64,000 bases of DNA, from positions 279,120 through 343,119 of the forward strand of contig NZ_VLKR01000002.1 in the NCBI RefSeq assembly GCF_007830445.1. Direction: 5' to 3'. Position 1 is the first letter of the stretch, and every line of letters begins with the position of its first letter. Positions 22,263-31,639 of the stretch are shown in pieces. The notes under the pieces were generated by a model. It made no database searches. It worked only from the letters and a program-made list of their open reading frames with translations, and was not told the DNA's origin. A program made the position numbers and the translations under genes. The DNA is from Sphingobacterium siyangense. GTDB lineage: Bacteria > Bacteroidota > Bacteroidia > Sphingobacteriales > Sphingobacteriaceae.

Positions 22263-22730
22263 ATGAGGTACAAAATATATAGAGAACAACAATTGGCCTG
22301 CGATTTGGATACCGCTTGGTCTTTTTTTTCTTCACCCATGAATCTTTCAGAAATTACACCAAAAGATATGGGGTTTGTTGTCGTCTCAGACTTTCGTCGG
22401 CAAGAAATTTCTGAGGGAATGATCATTGATTATTTGGTATCTCCGATCCTTCGGTTTCCGCTGAAGTGGAAGACCAAAATAACGCAAGTGGAAAAGAATA
22501 AAAGTTTTACTGATTTTCAACTAGAGGGACCTTATGCCTATTGGAATCATTTTCATGAGTTTATTCCGAATGAAAAAGGAGTGCTCATGAAAGACAGGGT
22601 AGATTATGAATTGCCTTTGGGAATTCTAGGCACAATTGTGCATGGAGTTTTTGTTAAAAAAAAGTTGGAGCAAATCTTCGATTACCGTTATCAGGTTTTA
22701 GAAAAATTATTTAATCAAACTAAGAATTAG
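22263..22730 (+). CDS. SRPBCC-superfamily protein (START/Bet v1-like)
   Basis: 155 residues. The N-terminal pattern REQQLACDLDTAWSFFSSPMNLSEITPKDMGF, the middle FTDFQLEGPYAYWNHFHEF and the C-terminal helix are typical of the ligand-binding SRPBCC fold annotated in many Bacteroidota as 'cell division inhibitor-like'. No signal peptide, so cytoplasmic. It precedes the TspO-like membrane gene by 68 nt; such pairs are common in this phylum. Confidence 0.83.
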   Translation: MRYKIYREQQLACDLDTAWSFFSSPMNLSEITPKDMGFVVVSDFRRQEISEGMIIDYLVSPILRFPLKWKTKITQVEKNKSFTDFQLEGPYAYWNHFHEFIPNEKGVLMKDRVDYELPLGILGTIVHGVFVKKKLEQIFDYRYQVLEKLFNQTKN

Positions 22731-22798
22731 TGATAACGAGTCTATTGCAGTTCACGTGACCGGCGGAAGGAGGTCAAATGAGCTTTTAAACATATTTT

Positions 22799-23581
22799 AT
22801 GCTGTATACAATGAAGAAAATCTATCAAATAACCAATGGAGTTGCTTTGGTCATTACGGTGATTATTAATTACCTATCCAATACGGGAATTTTTAATGGG
22901 GAGACCATGGCAACGGTTTCTGCTAAATATCAAAATCTATTTACACCCGCGGGATATGCCTTTACCATATGGGGCCTCATTTATTTGGGGTTGTTTGGAT
23001 TTGTAATTTATTTTGGTCCTTTTGTCAGACAGACAAACGAAAAGGAAAAAGTAGTTTTAAAAGTCGGATGGTGGTTCTTGATTTCTTGTCTAGCAAATAG
23101 TCTATGGGTCATTACCTGGTTGTATGACTATACCTTTTTGACTATTTTATTAATGATCTTACTTTTTGTGTCGCTATTAAAGATAATTCACCATACACAA
23201 TCTATTGTGTTTCATGCTGCACGCAGCAAGCGTATATTTCTTAAGTTCCCTTTTCAACTTTATGCAGGATGGATTTCAGTGGCTTTGATTGCCGACATTG
23301 CAGCCTATCTCACGAAGATAGGCTGGGACGGTTTTGGATTATCAGCTACAACATGGGTTATTATCATGTTTGCAATTGCATTAATCATTCACTTATTGAT
23401 GATATGGCAACGTCATATGCCCTTATTTGGACTTGTAGCTGTATGGGCTTTAATAGCAATTTCAGTTGCTAATAAATTAGTTAATAGCACTGTATATATA
23501 GCGGCTATAATAGCGGCTCTTATTGTTTTGCTAAATGTAATTGTATACTATATCCAATATCGTAAGCGACTGCCTGTCTAG
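22799..23581 (+). CDS. Tryptophan-rich sensory protein-like (TspO/MBR-related) membrane protein
   Basis: 260 residues; a second Met (22811, MKKIYQITNG) may be the true start. About seven hydrophobic helices. The block LFTPAGYAFTIWGLIYLGLFGF matches the TspO-like PxGYxFxIWGxIY signature of the longer Bacteroidota family; SLWVITWLYDYTFLTILLM follows. Role probably in small-molecule or tetrapyrrole handling at the inner membrane, by analogy only. Confidence 0.78.
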   Translation: MLYTMKKIYQITNGVALVITVIINYLSNTGIFNGETMATVSAKYQNLFTPAGYAFTIWGLIYLGLFGFVIYFGPFVRQTNEKEKVVLKVGWWFLISCLANSLWVITWLYDYTFLTILLMILLFVSLLKIIHHTQSIVFHAARSKRIFLKFPFQLYAGWISVALIADIAAYLTKIGWDGFGLSATTWVIIMFAIALIIHLLMIWQRHMPLFGLVAVWALIAISVANKLVNSTVYIAAIIAALIVLLNVIVYYIQYRKRLPV

Positions 23582-23649
23582 TGCTTACTGGTAAATTATA
23601 GTGGTTTAGCAATCAAAGTTTAAGCTTTCCATAGTATTGTAGCCAGCTG

Positions 23650-24759
23650 CTATTTTATTGCTGATTCAGCAATCAATAGCTTTTGAAATTCTTTTCCGAT
23701 AAATGGATTGATGACATGCTGAAATCCTTTTTGCAGCGTAAAGACAGTGATAGTCGCATCAGACTCCGGTGAATAGATGACATCTGTTCCCCACCAACCG
23801 CCATGATAGTAAGCGTTGAACCCCATGTCAAAATGATAAATTCCTAAACAGTATTTAGATTTATCTGGTGGTAAGACGTAGGTATGCATCGCTTCAAGAA
23901 GTTGTTTATCCTGAATGATTTTTCCGTCAAATACATATTGGAAAAATAGGGCTGCCTCTTTGGCTGTCGCTGCTATCCCACCGCCTCCGTACAGATCCCA
24001 TGAAGGATCAATGGCATACGAGTCCCAGTTGTACTTGCTTGCGTACTGATGGGCGAGAGGCAGGGTGTTTTCAGGATATTGTTCTACGTTTATAAACCAT
24101 GTCTTTGTTAGGTTTAATTCTTTGTATCTAAGTAAGTTTCGGATGGCTGCATAGAATGGCTGCTGTGTTTTTTGCTCAATAATTTCGGTAAGAAGTAAAT
24201 AATTAATATCAGCGTAACTAAATTTTTCACCGACAGGCTGAGGGTTTCCGATATCGATGGATCTTTTGATCTGCTCGTCTTTTTTCCACTTATATTTAGG
24301 ATGTTGATTGACGAATTCAAAATAAGCTTCATCTACATAATCTTGAATTCCCGAAGTGTGTGAGAGCAAATTCTTTATCGTAATTACCGCTAGATTATAA
24401 CCATCGCTTTCAAATAAATGACGTGTTTTTTTTGATAATAAATTTGCAATTGGTTGATCAATAGAAAGTTCACCTTTTTCTACCAATCTTAGGATTGCTG
24501 CAGCGACATAGGGTTTCGTGTTGCTTGCAATCAAAACAGGCTGTTGGTCTTCTAGCGCTTGGTTCGTGCTGGTGTCTGCTACATCTTTTGCATAGCTCCA
24601 GGAAATATTATGTTTCGGTGCTTCTACATGAACAATAATCCCCACAGCATCCTTATTTTTATCATAAATAGAATCTACTTTTTGTTTAAAAACGGTCTGT
24701 AATTGAGCAAATCCGATCAACGGAGTAAATAAGGTATTTAATAACACTATTTTTTTCAT
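23650..24759 (-). CDS. Secreted class-C beta-lactamase-like serine hydrolase
   Basis: About 369 residues from MKKIVLLNTLFTPLIGFAQ, a clear signal peptide; an upstream Met at 24777 is less likely. The nucleophile motif SxxK is present as IASNTKPYVAA. The second-motif region reads FSYADINYLLL and the third is YHGGWWGTDV (HGG in place of KTG), as in D-aminopeptidase/esterase-type members. Likely a periplasmic peptidase or esterase rather than a resistance enzyme; substrate unknown. Confidence 0.87.
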   Translation of the reverse strand: MKKIVLLNTLFTPLIGFAQLQTVFKQKVDSIYDKNKDAVGIIVHVEAPKHNISWSYAKDVADTSTNQALEDQQPVLIASNTKPYVAAAILRLVEKGELSIDQPIANLLSKKTRHLFESDGYNLAVITIKNLLSHTSGIQDYVDEAYFEFVNQHPKYKWKKDEQIKRSIDIGNPQPVGEKFSYADINYLLLTEIIEQKTQQPFYAAIRNLLRYKELNLTKTWFINVEQYPENTLPLAHQYASKYNWDSYAIDPSWDLYGGGGIAATAKEAALFFQYVFDGKIIQDKQLLEAMHTYVLPPDKSKYCLGIYHFDMGFNAYYHGGWWGTDVIYSPESDATITVFTLQKGFQHVINPFIGKEFQKLLIAESAIK

Positions 24760-24811
24760 ATGTTCTTTTCTAAACATTGTGCCTCAGACTCAAAAACTCT
24801 CTTAGCATTTG

Positions 24812-24967
24812 CTAAGTATATTTCTTTGCTACTTCACTAGCAATCGCCTCTGCACCTGCAAATGCATCGACTTCGCAGTAGGGGTAACGGATTTCGTTGC
24901 CTGTTGCGCTTGTGAAAATAAGAATTAAAATAATAATCTTGATGGTTAAATATGTGAAATAGCACAT
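24812..24967 (-). CDS. Small 51-residue ORF with hydrophobic N-terminus, possible gene remnant
   Basis: Reads from ATG at 24967: a short hydrophobic stretch (IKIIILILIFTSA) then a protein-like segment GNEIRYPYCEVDAFAGAEA ending KKYT. The amino-acid composition looks coding, and the stop lies in a perfect 7-bp hairpin (CTTAGCA/TGCTAAG, 24801-24816). It could be a real small secreted peptide or the leftover of a longer gene. The rest of the 24778-25106 space holds only the promoter noted at 25048-25083. Confidence 0.35.
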   Translation of the reverse strand: MCYFTYLTIKIIILILIFTSATGNEIRYPYCEVDAFAGAEAIASEVAKKYT

Positions 24968-25047
24968 CGAGCTTATTTAATAAACTGAGTCTGTATTTAT
25001 TGATGTTCTATTTTTGAAGCGAAATGCCTTCGATTTGACAATAGGAG

Positions 25048-25083
25048 TTTGATTTTTACACATTATTTATTTTAATATCTTTG
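25048..25083 (+). promoter_or_regulatory. Candidate promoter for the 25107 gene
   Basis: TATCTTTG (25076-25083) matches TAnnTTTG exactly; TTTG at 25048-25051 lies 24 nt upstream, slightly long for the -33 element. Confidence 0.45.
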
Positions 25084-25106
25084 CGGTGTCAAATTATTAA
25101 TTATTA

Positions 25107-25688
25107 ATGAAAAGAAATTATTTTACACTCTTTATGATGGTGGCTTTTGCCTCGATGTCTTTTGCACAAACGAATACAGCAGTTGAAGCCAAAGTTGAGG
25201 ATCACCAGTTTGCCTACAATATCCTGACCAATATGTCTTACGAAATGGGGATCGGAAATAAAACAACATTGCGCTTTTCAGGACCTTTATCAGGAAGTTT
25301 ATTATACAGTAAAACATCGATAACGATTAACGATTATCATCATGAAGATTCTGAGTGGGGATATGCATTTCGTCCAGCGGTCGATATGCAAGTGCGGCAT
25401 TATTATAATTTAAATAAAAGGCTTCAGAAAGGAAAAAAAATAGCACACAATTCCGGCAATTATATTGCTGGGGTGCTTGGAGCCGCTGGTCCGTCCATAT
25501 TGAAAAGTGATAATATGTATGTTGCTGATTTCACCCTAACTTTAGGCGCAATGTGGGGTATACAGCGCACTTATGGCGAGCGTTTTATGATGAATGTAGG
25601 TATCGGGCCAGGTGTGAGTTTTTATGACAGCCAAAGCGAATTTACACCTATGGGCGGTATAACGGTTGGATTTAGATTGGGAAAATAG
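25107..25688 (+). CDS. Secreted protein, probable small outer-membrane barrel
   Basis: 193 residues with signal peptide MKRNYFTLFMMVAFASMSFAQ. The mature part alternates Gly/aromatic-rich strands (MGIGNKTTLRFSGPLSGSLL, RPAVDMQVRHYYN, TLGAMWGIQRTYGERFMMN, GGITVGFRLGK) as in 8-strand outer-membrane barrels. No named family recognised. It stands alone behind a good -7 box. Confidence 0.72.
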   Translation: MKRNYFTLFMMVAFASMSFAQTNTAVEAKVEDHQFAYNILTNMSYEMGIGNKTTLRFSGPLSGSLLYSKTSITINDYHHEDSEWGYAFRPAVDMQVRHYYNLNKRLQKGKKIAHNSGNYIAGVLGAAGPSILKSDNMYVADFTLTLGAMWGIQRTYGERFMMNVGIGPGVSFYDSQSEFTPMGGITVGFRLGK

Positions 25689-25762
25689 ATAAATAATTCC
25701 CATTTCTTTCCCAAATTGATGGATAGGTTTAGATTATTATAACATTTTAAATCTTAAATCAT

Positions 25763-25975
25763 ATGGTCAATTGGAATTTAGTAACCGGCAAGGGTGAAAA
25801 ACTTTCTTCCCAGGATGTCAGAAGGAGTATTTTAACTTTTATCATAAAAAATCATCCTGGGAATCAGGTTGAGTTTATCGAAAAAAAACGCAGTTCATAT
25901 CGAATAGATATTAGGGGTGGAGATGCTCTTATTTTCGATTTCAATGGACAATTTGTGAGAACAGATCGTGACTAG
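25763..25975 (+). CDS. Small hypothetical protein, 70 residues
   Basis: Reads MVNWNLVTGKGEKLSSQDVR, then a basic segment and a C-terminal strand pattern IDIRGGDALIFDFNG. No signal peptide or membrane segment, and no family recognised. The position behind an intergenic gap on the same strand as the barrel gene and a following strong hairpin suggest it is expressed. Confidence 0.5.
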   Translation: MVNWNLVTGKGEKLSSQDVRRSILTFIIKNHPGNQVEFIEKKRSSYRIDIRGGDALIFDFNGQFVRTDRD

Positions 25976-26014
25976 CCTGCTTCGATGATCTGAAATAGAC
26001 TTCATATTTTAAAA

Positions 26015-26048
26015 AAGGGGCGGGAGCTCAGCTTTATGCTCCCCCCTT
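26015..26048. terminator. G/C-rich hairpin, probable terminator after 25975
   Basis: AAGGGGCGGGAGC (26015-26027) pairs with GCTCCCCCCTT (26038-26048) across a 10-nt loop. A run of six T follows on the minus strand, whereas the + strand lacks one. The remaining 25976-26248 sequence is AT-rich and shows nothing else. Confidence 0.5.
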
Positions 26049-26248
26049 CAACGGTAATTATCTTTAGTGGTTTGACTTTTTTGTTTTAATTCCTTCCACC
26101 TGCAATTTTATTCGGTGGCTATTATTTATTCTTTGAAACGTTAGCTTTCTTTTCTATCATTACCCCGGTTTATTTCTTGTCTTATGCAAAGCCTATTCAA
26201 TGTGTAAAATGTTAGATTTACGGTGTAAAAGAAGCTTATTGGAAGGAC

Positions 26249-26812
26249 ATGAGAAAAGTAATTGCAGCATTCAATATGACCCTTGACGGGTTTTGTGATC
26301 ATACAGCAGGCATTCCCGACGAGGAAATACATCTTCATTATACGCATCTGTTAAATAGCGCTGATGTCATTTTATATGGTAGGATTACCTATCAGCTTAT
26401 GGAATATTGGCGGCCTTTTGTGAAAAATCCCTCAGGTGAACAATCAATGGATGACTTTGCATTGGCTATCGATAAAATTCCAAAAGTTGTTTTTTCAAAC
26501 AGCCTGAAAAATATAGACTGGGCGAGTGCAAAATTGGCCGAAGGGATGCTTAAAGATGAAATATTGAAATTGAAACAGCAACCCGGTAGAGATATTTTGG
26601 TTGGGAGTCGAAGCTTAATTGTCCAGCTGATGAATCTCAATTTGATCGACGAACTTCAATTGTGCATTTATCCCGTTGTGGTAGGACAGGGGCTTTCACT
26701 ATTCGAACATATAAGCGATAGAATAGTTTTTAAACTATTAAAAACAAGGTGTTTCTCTAGTGGTTCAGTCCTCCTGTACTATCAGTACAGTCCAACATCT
26801 ACTTCCTCATAA
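26249..26812 (+). CDS. Dihydrofolate-reductase-like (RibD C-terminal domain) protein
   Basis: 187 residues. MRKVIAAFNMTLDGFCDH at the start, VILYGRITYQLMEYW in the middle, and DILVGSRSLIVQLMNLNLIDE followed by CIYPVVVGQGLSLF are the pattern of the RibD_C/YwjB-YyaP reductase family. Cytoplasmic NADPH-dependent reductase of unknown substrate. Monocistronic. Confidence 0.9.
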   Translation: MRKVIAAFNMTLDGFCDHTAGIPDEEIHLHYTHLLNSADVILYGRITYQLMEYWRPFVKNPSGEQSMDDFALAIDKIPKVVFSNSLKNIDWASAKLAEGMLKDEILKLKQQPGRDILVGSRSLIVQLMNLNLIDELQLCIYPVVVGQGLSLFEHISDRIVFKLLKTRCFSSGSVLLYYQYSPTSTSS

Positions 26813-26914
26813 ATTATTCCCTCGGGAAATATCGGCAACACAGCGGGAAATTCAGATACCTACAGCTCCTCCCATGAAATTTACATTTGTAATGTAATTT
26901 AAAAAGAATTCATT

Positions 26915-28213
26915 ATGAAACATAAACATTCAATTTTGTGGGCTATGGCAGCAATCCCTTTGCTAATTATCGCTTGCAATAAAAATGATGCTATGCCATC
27001 AACGTCGGCGACAACTATTACGATAGAAAATGTATTGGATTCAAAACTATTGGTCGAGTCCGGTAGCTTTAAAAACACTGGTGCTTCGCCAGTGGTTATG
27101 CCTGGCGAAGCAATTTCCATTAAGTTTTCTGCAGCCAAAGGACAAGCGCTGAGCTTTGCAACGATGTATGGTTGGTCGAATGACTTGTTTTTTGCTCCCG
27201 AAAATCCTGGCATAAAGCTGTATCAGGACAATGGAACTCCGGTTGAGGGCGATGTTTCGGCACAGATTAAATTATGGGATAATGGTACTCGTATCAATCA
27301 GATGCCAGGTGCAGCTGTAATTCACCCGGGAACAACAGAAACTGCTCCAAGAGCTATTACGGAAGTAAACGGAACCGATGCACAGGGCAATACTTATGCT
27401 CCAGCTTCTACTTTAATGAAAGCAACACTTCATTATGAAGGTAATTCCAATTTTACACTTATAATCACTAATGTCTCGGGCGGTACGACCAATCCGACCC
27501 CCTTCAGTCCCGGAGTTTGGGCAATTTCATATAGCGTGGGAGGGAACCTGTTAAATCCTAATCCATTATTTGAAGTAGGAAAACCAAGTGTAAATGGCTT
27601 GACAAATATTGCGGAGATGGGAGACAATAGCGTGTTGGGTAATTACATTAATACACAAACAGGTATTTTTACACCATTATCTCCAGTTTTGGTGGTGCTA
27701 TATAAAGGCATCGAAAACCCAATATATAAAATCGGTGAAAATGACCGTGGTAAAGGACTGAAAGATTTAGCGCAAAAAGGTGATGCATCGGGCCTGGCGG
27801 CTTATCTTAAAACACTCTCCGGTGTAAAAGCGGTGTATATCCTTCCGGCGGCTAGCTCAACAGTATTACTTCCTAAAATCGGAGCGCAGGCAGGAAGTAG
27901 CGTTTCACAGCAGTTAAGTATAGCGAGTGGAGATCGAATTGCCATTGCAAGCATGTACGGCCTTTCCAACGATTGGTTCTTTGCAACAAAAGATAATGGA
28001 ATTGATGCAACAGTAAAAGGAGATGTATCCTATTCAATCGGATTGTTTGACAATGGGACAGCGATTAATCAGTTTCCCGGAGCTGGCAATGAGCAGGCAG
28101 GATTAGGTGGCACTCCTGTGACCGAACGTAAACCAATTGGAGAAGTGCCTAATCCAAATGGGTTCACCACACTGCCATCAATTTCTAGCATTATTAAAGT
28201 AACAATCAACTAA
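26915..28213 (+). CDS. Lipoprotein with two spondin_N-type domains
   Basis: 432 residues. Lipobox LLIIACNKND near residue 21. Two related copies of the spondin-like domain can be seen: first ATMYGWSNDLFFAP...AQIKLWDNGTRINQMPGA, second ASMYGLSNDWFFAT...YSIGLFDNGTAINQFPGA. Each copy conserves the SND-FFA and DNGTxxNQ-PGA segments that bind a metal ion in the F-spondin fold. It is an envelope-anchored, probably adhesive or matrix-type protein. The peroxiredoxin and AraC genes follow on the same strand. Confidence 0.88.
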   Translation: MKHKHSILWAMAAIPLLIIACNKNDAMPSTSATTITIENVLDSKLLVESGSFKNTGASPVVMPGEAISIKFSAAKGQALSFATMYGWSNDLFFAPENPGIKLYQDNGTPVEGDVSAQIKLWDNGTRINQMPGAAVIHPGTTETAPRAITEVNGTDAQGNTYAPASTLMKATLHYEGNSNFTLIITNVSGGTTNPTPFSPGVWAISYSVGGNLLNPNPLFEVGKPSVNGLTNIAEMGDNSVLGNYINTQTGIFTPLSPVLVVLYKGIENPIYKIGENDRGKGLKDLAQKGDASGLAAYLKTLSGVKAVYILPAASSTVLLPKIGAQAGSSVSQQLSIASGDRIAIASMYGLSNDWFFATKDNGIDATVKGDVSYSIGLFDNGTAINQFPGAGNEQAGLGGTPVTERKPIGEVPNPNGFTTLPSISSIIKVTIN

Positions 28214-28305
28214 TTTTTGAGGCCGGTTATACGAACGAAAATCTCGTGGCTATTATTGTCCTTATTAGAGACAGGACGATCAGCAACCTATTACATGCAG
28301 TGGCT

Positions 28306-28345
28306 AAAGTATCGATTGAGTTTCCACGGGCAAAAAGTATCGATT
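28306..28345 (+). repeat. Direct repeat AAAGTATCGATT before the redoxin gene
   Basis: The 12-nt sequence occurs at 28306-28317 and again at 28334-28345 (28-bp period), 33 nt before the redoxin ATG. It could be a tandem regulator site. Confidence 0.5.
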
Positions 28346-28377
28346 CAATATTTATTAAGTAATAAACGTGTTATAAA

Positions 28378-29079
28378 ATGAAAAATCCTATAAAAACAAA
28401 ATTAGCTGCGTTTGTTGCGCTGCTGTTGTTCACGACCTGCATCGCAAGCATAGCCAATGCGCAGGCGCGGTCCAGCATGCGGAGAGCTGACAGCAGGATA
28501 GATAAAATGGATATGAAGCAAATCCCTTATCGAATTCCGCAAAATCCGGAAGACATCAGTCCGTTATTGTGTGGAGAAAAAATACCGATGGCAGGATTGG
28601 TAGACGTTTCAGGTAAAAGGTTTGATCTCAATAGAGCGATTTCCCAAAAGCCGACCATTTTGGTTTTCTACCGCGGTGGCTGGTGTCCTTATTGTACCAG
28701 ACAACTTTCGGGCTTACAAGAGGCCTTTCCCGGCTTGGAAGAAATGGGGTATCAGTTGATTGCCATAAGTACAGACGAATCCGAGGGATTAATGAAAGCT
28801 GTAGCGAAAGAAAAATTAAGTTATACACTTTTATCGGACGCAGATCTTTCACTGTCGAAACAAATGGGGATTGCGTATAAAGCTCCGAAAGACTACTGGG
28901 AGATGCTACCGAAAACAACTGGAGGCAAAGACACCGACTTGCTGCTTCCGGTTCCATCAGTATTTATACTTGATCAAAAGGGAACAATTCATTTTGAATT
29001 TATCAATCCCGATTTTAAACAAAGATTATCCTCCAATCTGCTGCTTGCTGCTGCAAGCAGCCTTAAAGAAGATCTGTAA
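28378..29079 (+). CDS. Exported peroxiredoxin-like (AhpC/TSA) redoxin
   Basis: 233 residues with N-terminal signal peptide ending near SIANAQA. The thioredoxin-fold active site is YRGGWCPYCTRQLSG (CxxC), followed by LIAISTDESEG, KQMGIAYK and PSVFILDQKGTIHFEF. Likely reduces peroxides or disulfides in the periplasm. Between a spondin lipoprotein and an AraC regulator, all on the + strand. Confidence 0.88.
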   Translation: MKNPIKTKLAAFVALLLFTTCIASIANAQARSSMRRADSRIDKMDMKQIPYRIPQNPEDISPLLCGEKIPMAGLVDVSGKRFDLNRAISQKPTILVFYRGGWCPYCTRQLSGLQEAFPGLEEMGYQLIAISTDESEGLMKAVAKEKLSYTLLSDADLSLSKQMGIAYKAPKDYWEMLPKTTGGKDTDLLLPVPSVFILDQKGTIHFEFINPDFKQRLSSNLLLAAASSLKEDL

Positions 29080-29160
29080 ATTTCTAGCTTGTGGGCGTTA
29101 GGCTCTTACAAGAAAATGATTAAATTTAAGCGTATTGAAATGTCGTAAGTAAATGACAAC

Positions 29161-30000
29161 ATGATTAGGGAGTATAGCGATAACGCAACAGCAGCACTGT
29201 TTGTGATGCACAGTGACAACAACCAGTTTTCAGGCAGGGGACTTCGTAATGCGAATTCCCTGCCAATCAATACATTTATTTATAATAAGGGCGGCGAACA
29301 AAAAGTGACGATCGATGAGATCAGCTATACGATGCCATCAAGGTGTATACTTCCTTTGGTTTCCAATCAACATTTTGTATTTGAACAGCCCGATGTGCTG
29401 ACTGCCTGGCAGTTTAATAGGGAGTTCTATTGTATCGTTGACCACGATGCTGAGGTCGGTTGTGTTGGTTTTCTGTTCTATGGTATTCGACATCCAATGT
29501 TCATTGTATTAAATGAAACTGCTGTGGAAGAAATGTCTCATCTGGAGAATGTGTTTTCAAATGAGATGATGGTAAAAGATAATTTCCAGGGTGAAATGCT
29601 GCGCACCCTTCTTAAGAGAGTGATTATCAATACCACAAGGATAGCAAAGCTCCAAAGTGAAAGTTATCAGCTATTCCCCGACGAAAGAATGGATATTGTG
29701 AGAAAATTTGCGTTGCTACTGGAATGTAACTTTAAAGAGGAACATGAAGTCAGGTTCTATGCCGCTGCACTCAACAAATCACCAAAAACGCTAAGCAATG
29801 TATTTGCGCTGTTGAAACAGTCGGCGCCATCTATTCTAATCCGCAACAGAATAATTCTTGAGGCTAAAAGGTATCTCCATTATACCGAGAAGTCAGCGAA
29901 AGAGATAGCTTACGAACTTGGTTTTGAAAGTCCTGCTCATTTTAGCCGGTTTTTCAAAATGTACTCCGGAACAAATATTTCTGCGTTTAAGAACCTTTGA
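29161..30000 (+). CDS. AraC-family transcriptional regulator
   Basis: 279 residues; N-terminal cupin-like effector region, C-terminal double HTH with the second helix-turn-helix KEIAYELGFESPAHFSRFFKMYSGTN. It starts 81 nt after the redoxin gene and may regulate it; the tandem repeat at 28306-28345 is a possible target. Effector unknown. Confidence 0.9.
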   Translation: MIREYSDNATAALFVMHSDNNQFSGRGLRNANSLPINTFIYNKGGEQKVTIDEISYTMPSRCILPLVSNQHFVFEQPDVLTAWQFNREFYCIVDHDAEVGCVGFLFYGIRHPMFIVLNETAVEEMSHLENVFSNEMMVKDNFQGEMLRTLLKRVIINTTRIAKLQSESYQLFPDERMDIVRKFALLLECNFKEEHEVRFYAAALNKSPKTLSNVFALLKQSAPSILIRNRIILEAKRYLHYTEKSAKEIAYELGFESPAHFSRFFKMYSGTNISAFKNL

Positions 30001-30309
30001 TCATTATTGCGTTTAAATACAGACGGTCATGTTGACCATGAATAAGAGGTGCTATAAATAATATAAAAAAACGGCAAATACTGCCCTATAATTTTCTTTG
30101 TTTTCAACAATTTGTGTGCTAACTTATGACCTATAAAATCTTCAAAAATAGGAATCGATTCATTGGTCAAAAGCTTCATATGTTTAAACTTTCTATAGCC
30201 CGTATCAGGATTGAATCAAAGTAATACGACGGTTTTGTTTTAGTTAATTAGAATATAAAAAATAACTAGCATTGTCCGGGCTAAATGAGTATCTTTCAAA
30301 AAATAGATA

Positions 30310-31443
30310 ATGAAAACCAAAATCCTAATTTTAACCCTATTTATTGCCAATTTCGGTCGTGCACAAACCTCATTAATGGATAGTTTAATTCAAAATAACT
30401 ATTCGACCTTTAAAAAAAACAATAAGAACGCTTTTGACGGCAAAGGATGGACTACTTTGCTAGATGAAATCAGAAAAAACAACTCCGTATTATTGGGCGA
30501 GCAGCATTTCACCAGCGAAATTCCTTATTTCACAAACGCGGTTGTCAATAATATTAAGTTCGACAACTATATTCTGGAAATTGATCCCTATACAGTCAAT
30601 ACAATATCAAAGAAAATTAAATCCTTAACTCCTCCTGAACTGGACAAATTTCGCAATGAGTCGGGTTCTGCCTTATCTTTTTTACAAGGTGAGGCTGAGT
30701 TTGACTTATTTAAAAACATAGTAGATCAGAATGTCAAAACCTATGGCGCTGAACAAATTAGTTTATTTTCAGATCGTTTGCTTTTTTCGGAATTAAGTAT
30801 GCAATCCAGAAGTGCTAAAGCAAAAGAAATTTATACACAGATGATTGCTAATTCTGCTGCTTTTGACACAAAAAATAACACCAGATTCTATTTGTTCTCT
30901 GATGATTGCTTAGAAAAAATAAATGCATTGACCGCTCTCAATTTATCCGCCATTGAGAAAGAACAGCTTGAAGCGCTAAAATTAAGCAGAGATCTATATT
31001 TAAATCGAATTCATCGTTTAAGGATTCAATATATCAAACATCTGGTTTTTGAGAAGCTTCCCGAATGGAAAGACAAGAAGAATCTTTTCAAATATGGCGC
31101 TAATCACATGCCTAAAGGAGAGAGTTTAATGGAAGTATTCGATGTTGGTAACCTGGTTGCCAATATTGAAGAGGCAAATTACCGGAAGTCATTACATATT
31201 ATGCTCATCGGAAAGGGGGAGGGTGAAACATTGGCTGATTTGGATCAATATAAATCGTTTTTAACCGTTGTAAAAGATGACAATTGGTATGCTTATAATT
31301 TGAGACCTTTGCAACAAGCAATCTCTAAACAGAAGCTTAAGGTAGAGGATTTGGAGCTGGAAAGAATTATAAAAGGTTACGAATATTTGGTTTTCATCCC
31401 CAATATTACCAAAACACCCAAAAGCGGTAAACAGGATCATTAA
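30310..31443 (+). CDS. Secreted protein of the EreA/ChaN-like superfamily
   Basis: 377 residues with signal peptide (MKTKILILTLFIANFGRAQ). SVLLGEQHFTSEIPYF, DNYILEIDPYT and YGANHMPKGES carry the GE-x-H, E-x-D and xH-type residues of the erythromycin-esterase/ChaN (Tiki-like) group. A periplasmic hydrolase or haem-binding protein is possible; assignment is tentative. Upstream 30001-30309 holds no recognisable gene; a 50-codon minus-strand reading (start near 30180) is not convincing. A strong terminator follows. Confidence 0.6.
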   Translation: MKTKILILTLFIANFGRAQTSLMDSLIQNNYSTFKKNNKNAFDGKGWTTLLDEIRKNNSVLLGEQHFTSEIPYFTNAVVNNIKFDNYILEIDPYTVNTISKKIKSLTPPELDKFRNESGSALSFLQGEAEFDLFKNIVDQNVKTYGAEQISLFSDRLLFSELSMQSRSAKAKEIYTQMIANSAAFDTKNNTRFYLFSDDCLEKINALTALNLSAIEKEQLEALKLSRDLYLNRIHRLRIQYIKHLVFEKLPEWKDKKNLFKYGANHMPKGESLMEVFDVGNLVANIEEANYRKSLHIMLIGKGEGETLADLDQYKSFLTVVKDDNWYAYNLRPLQQAISKQKLKVEDLELERIIKGYEYLVFIPNITKTPKSGKQDH

Positions 31444-31454
31444 ATCCTTTTCAA

Positions 31455-31483
31455 AAGCCGGCTTTTTATAATACAGCCGGCTT
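31455..31483. terminator. Bidirectional terminator after 31443
   Basis: AAGCCGGCT (31455-31463) and AGCCGGCTT (31475-31483) form a 9-bp stem over an 11-nt loop, with T-rich flank on the + strand. Confidence 0.75.
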
Positions 31484-31639
31484 ATTTGTTTGATTCATAT
31501 AGATCCTTCCAATTTTTGTCTATAAAATTGACATGCTTATTAAGTATACATTTTCTAACCGATATTGAATGCCCACTTTCGTTTATTCAGGCCGAAAAGG
31601 ATGAATATATTACTATCGAGAAAAGAGATCTTATTTAGG

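Noticed and set aside
30030..30180. 50-codon minus-strand reading (MKLLTNESIPIFEDFIGHKL) in the gap before 30310
   Set aside because: AT-rich, no promoter or family signature; likely chance.
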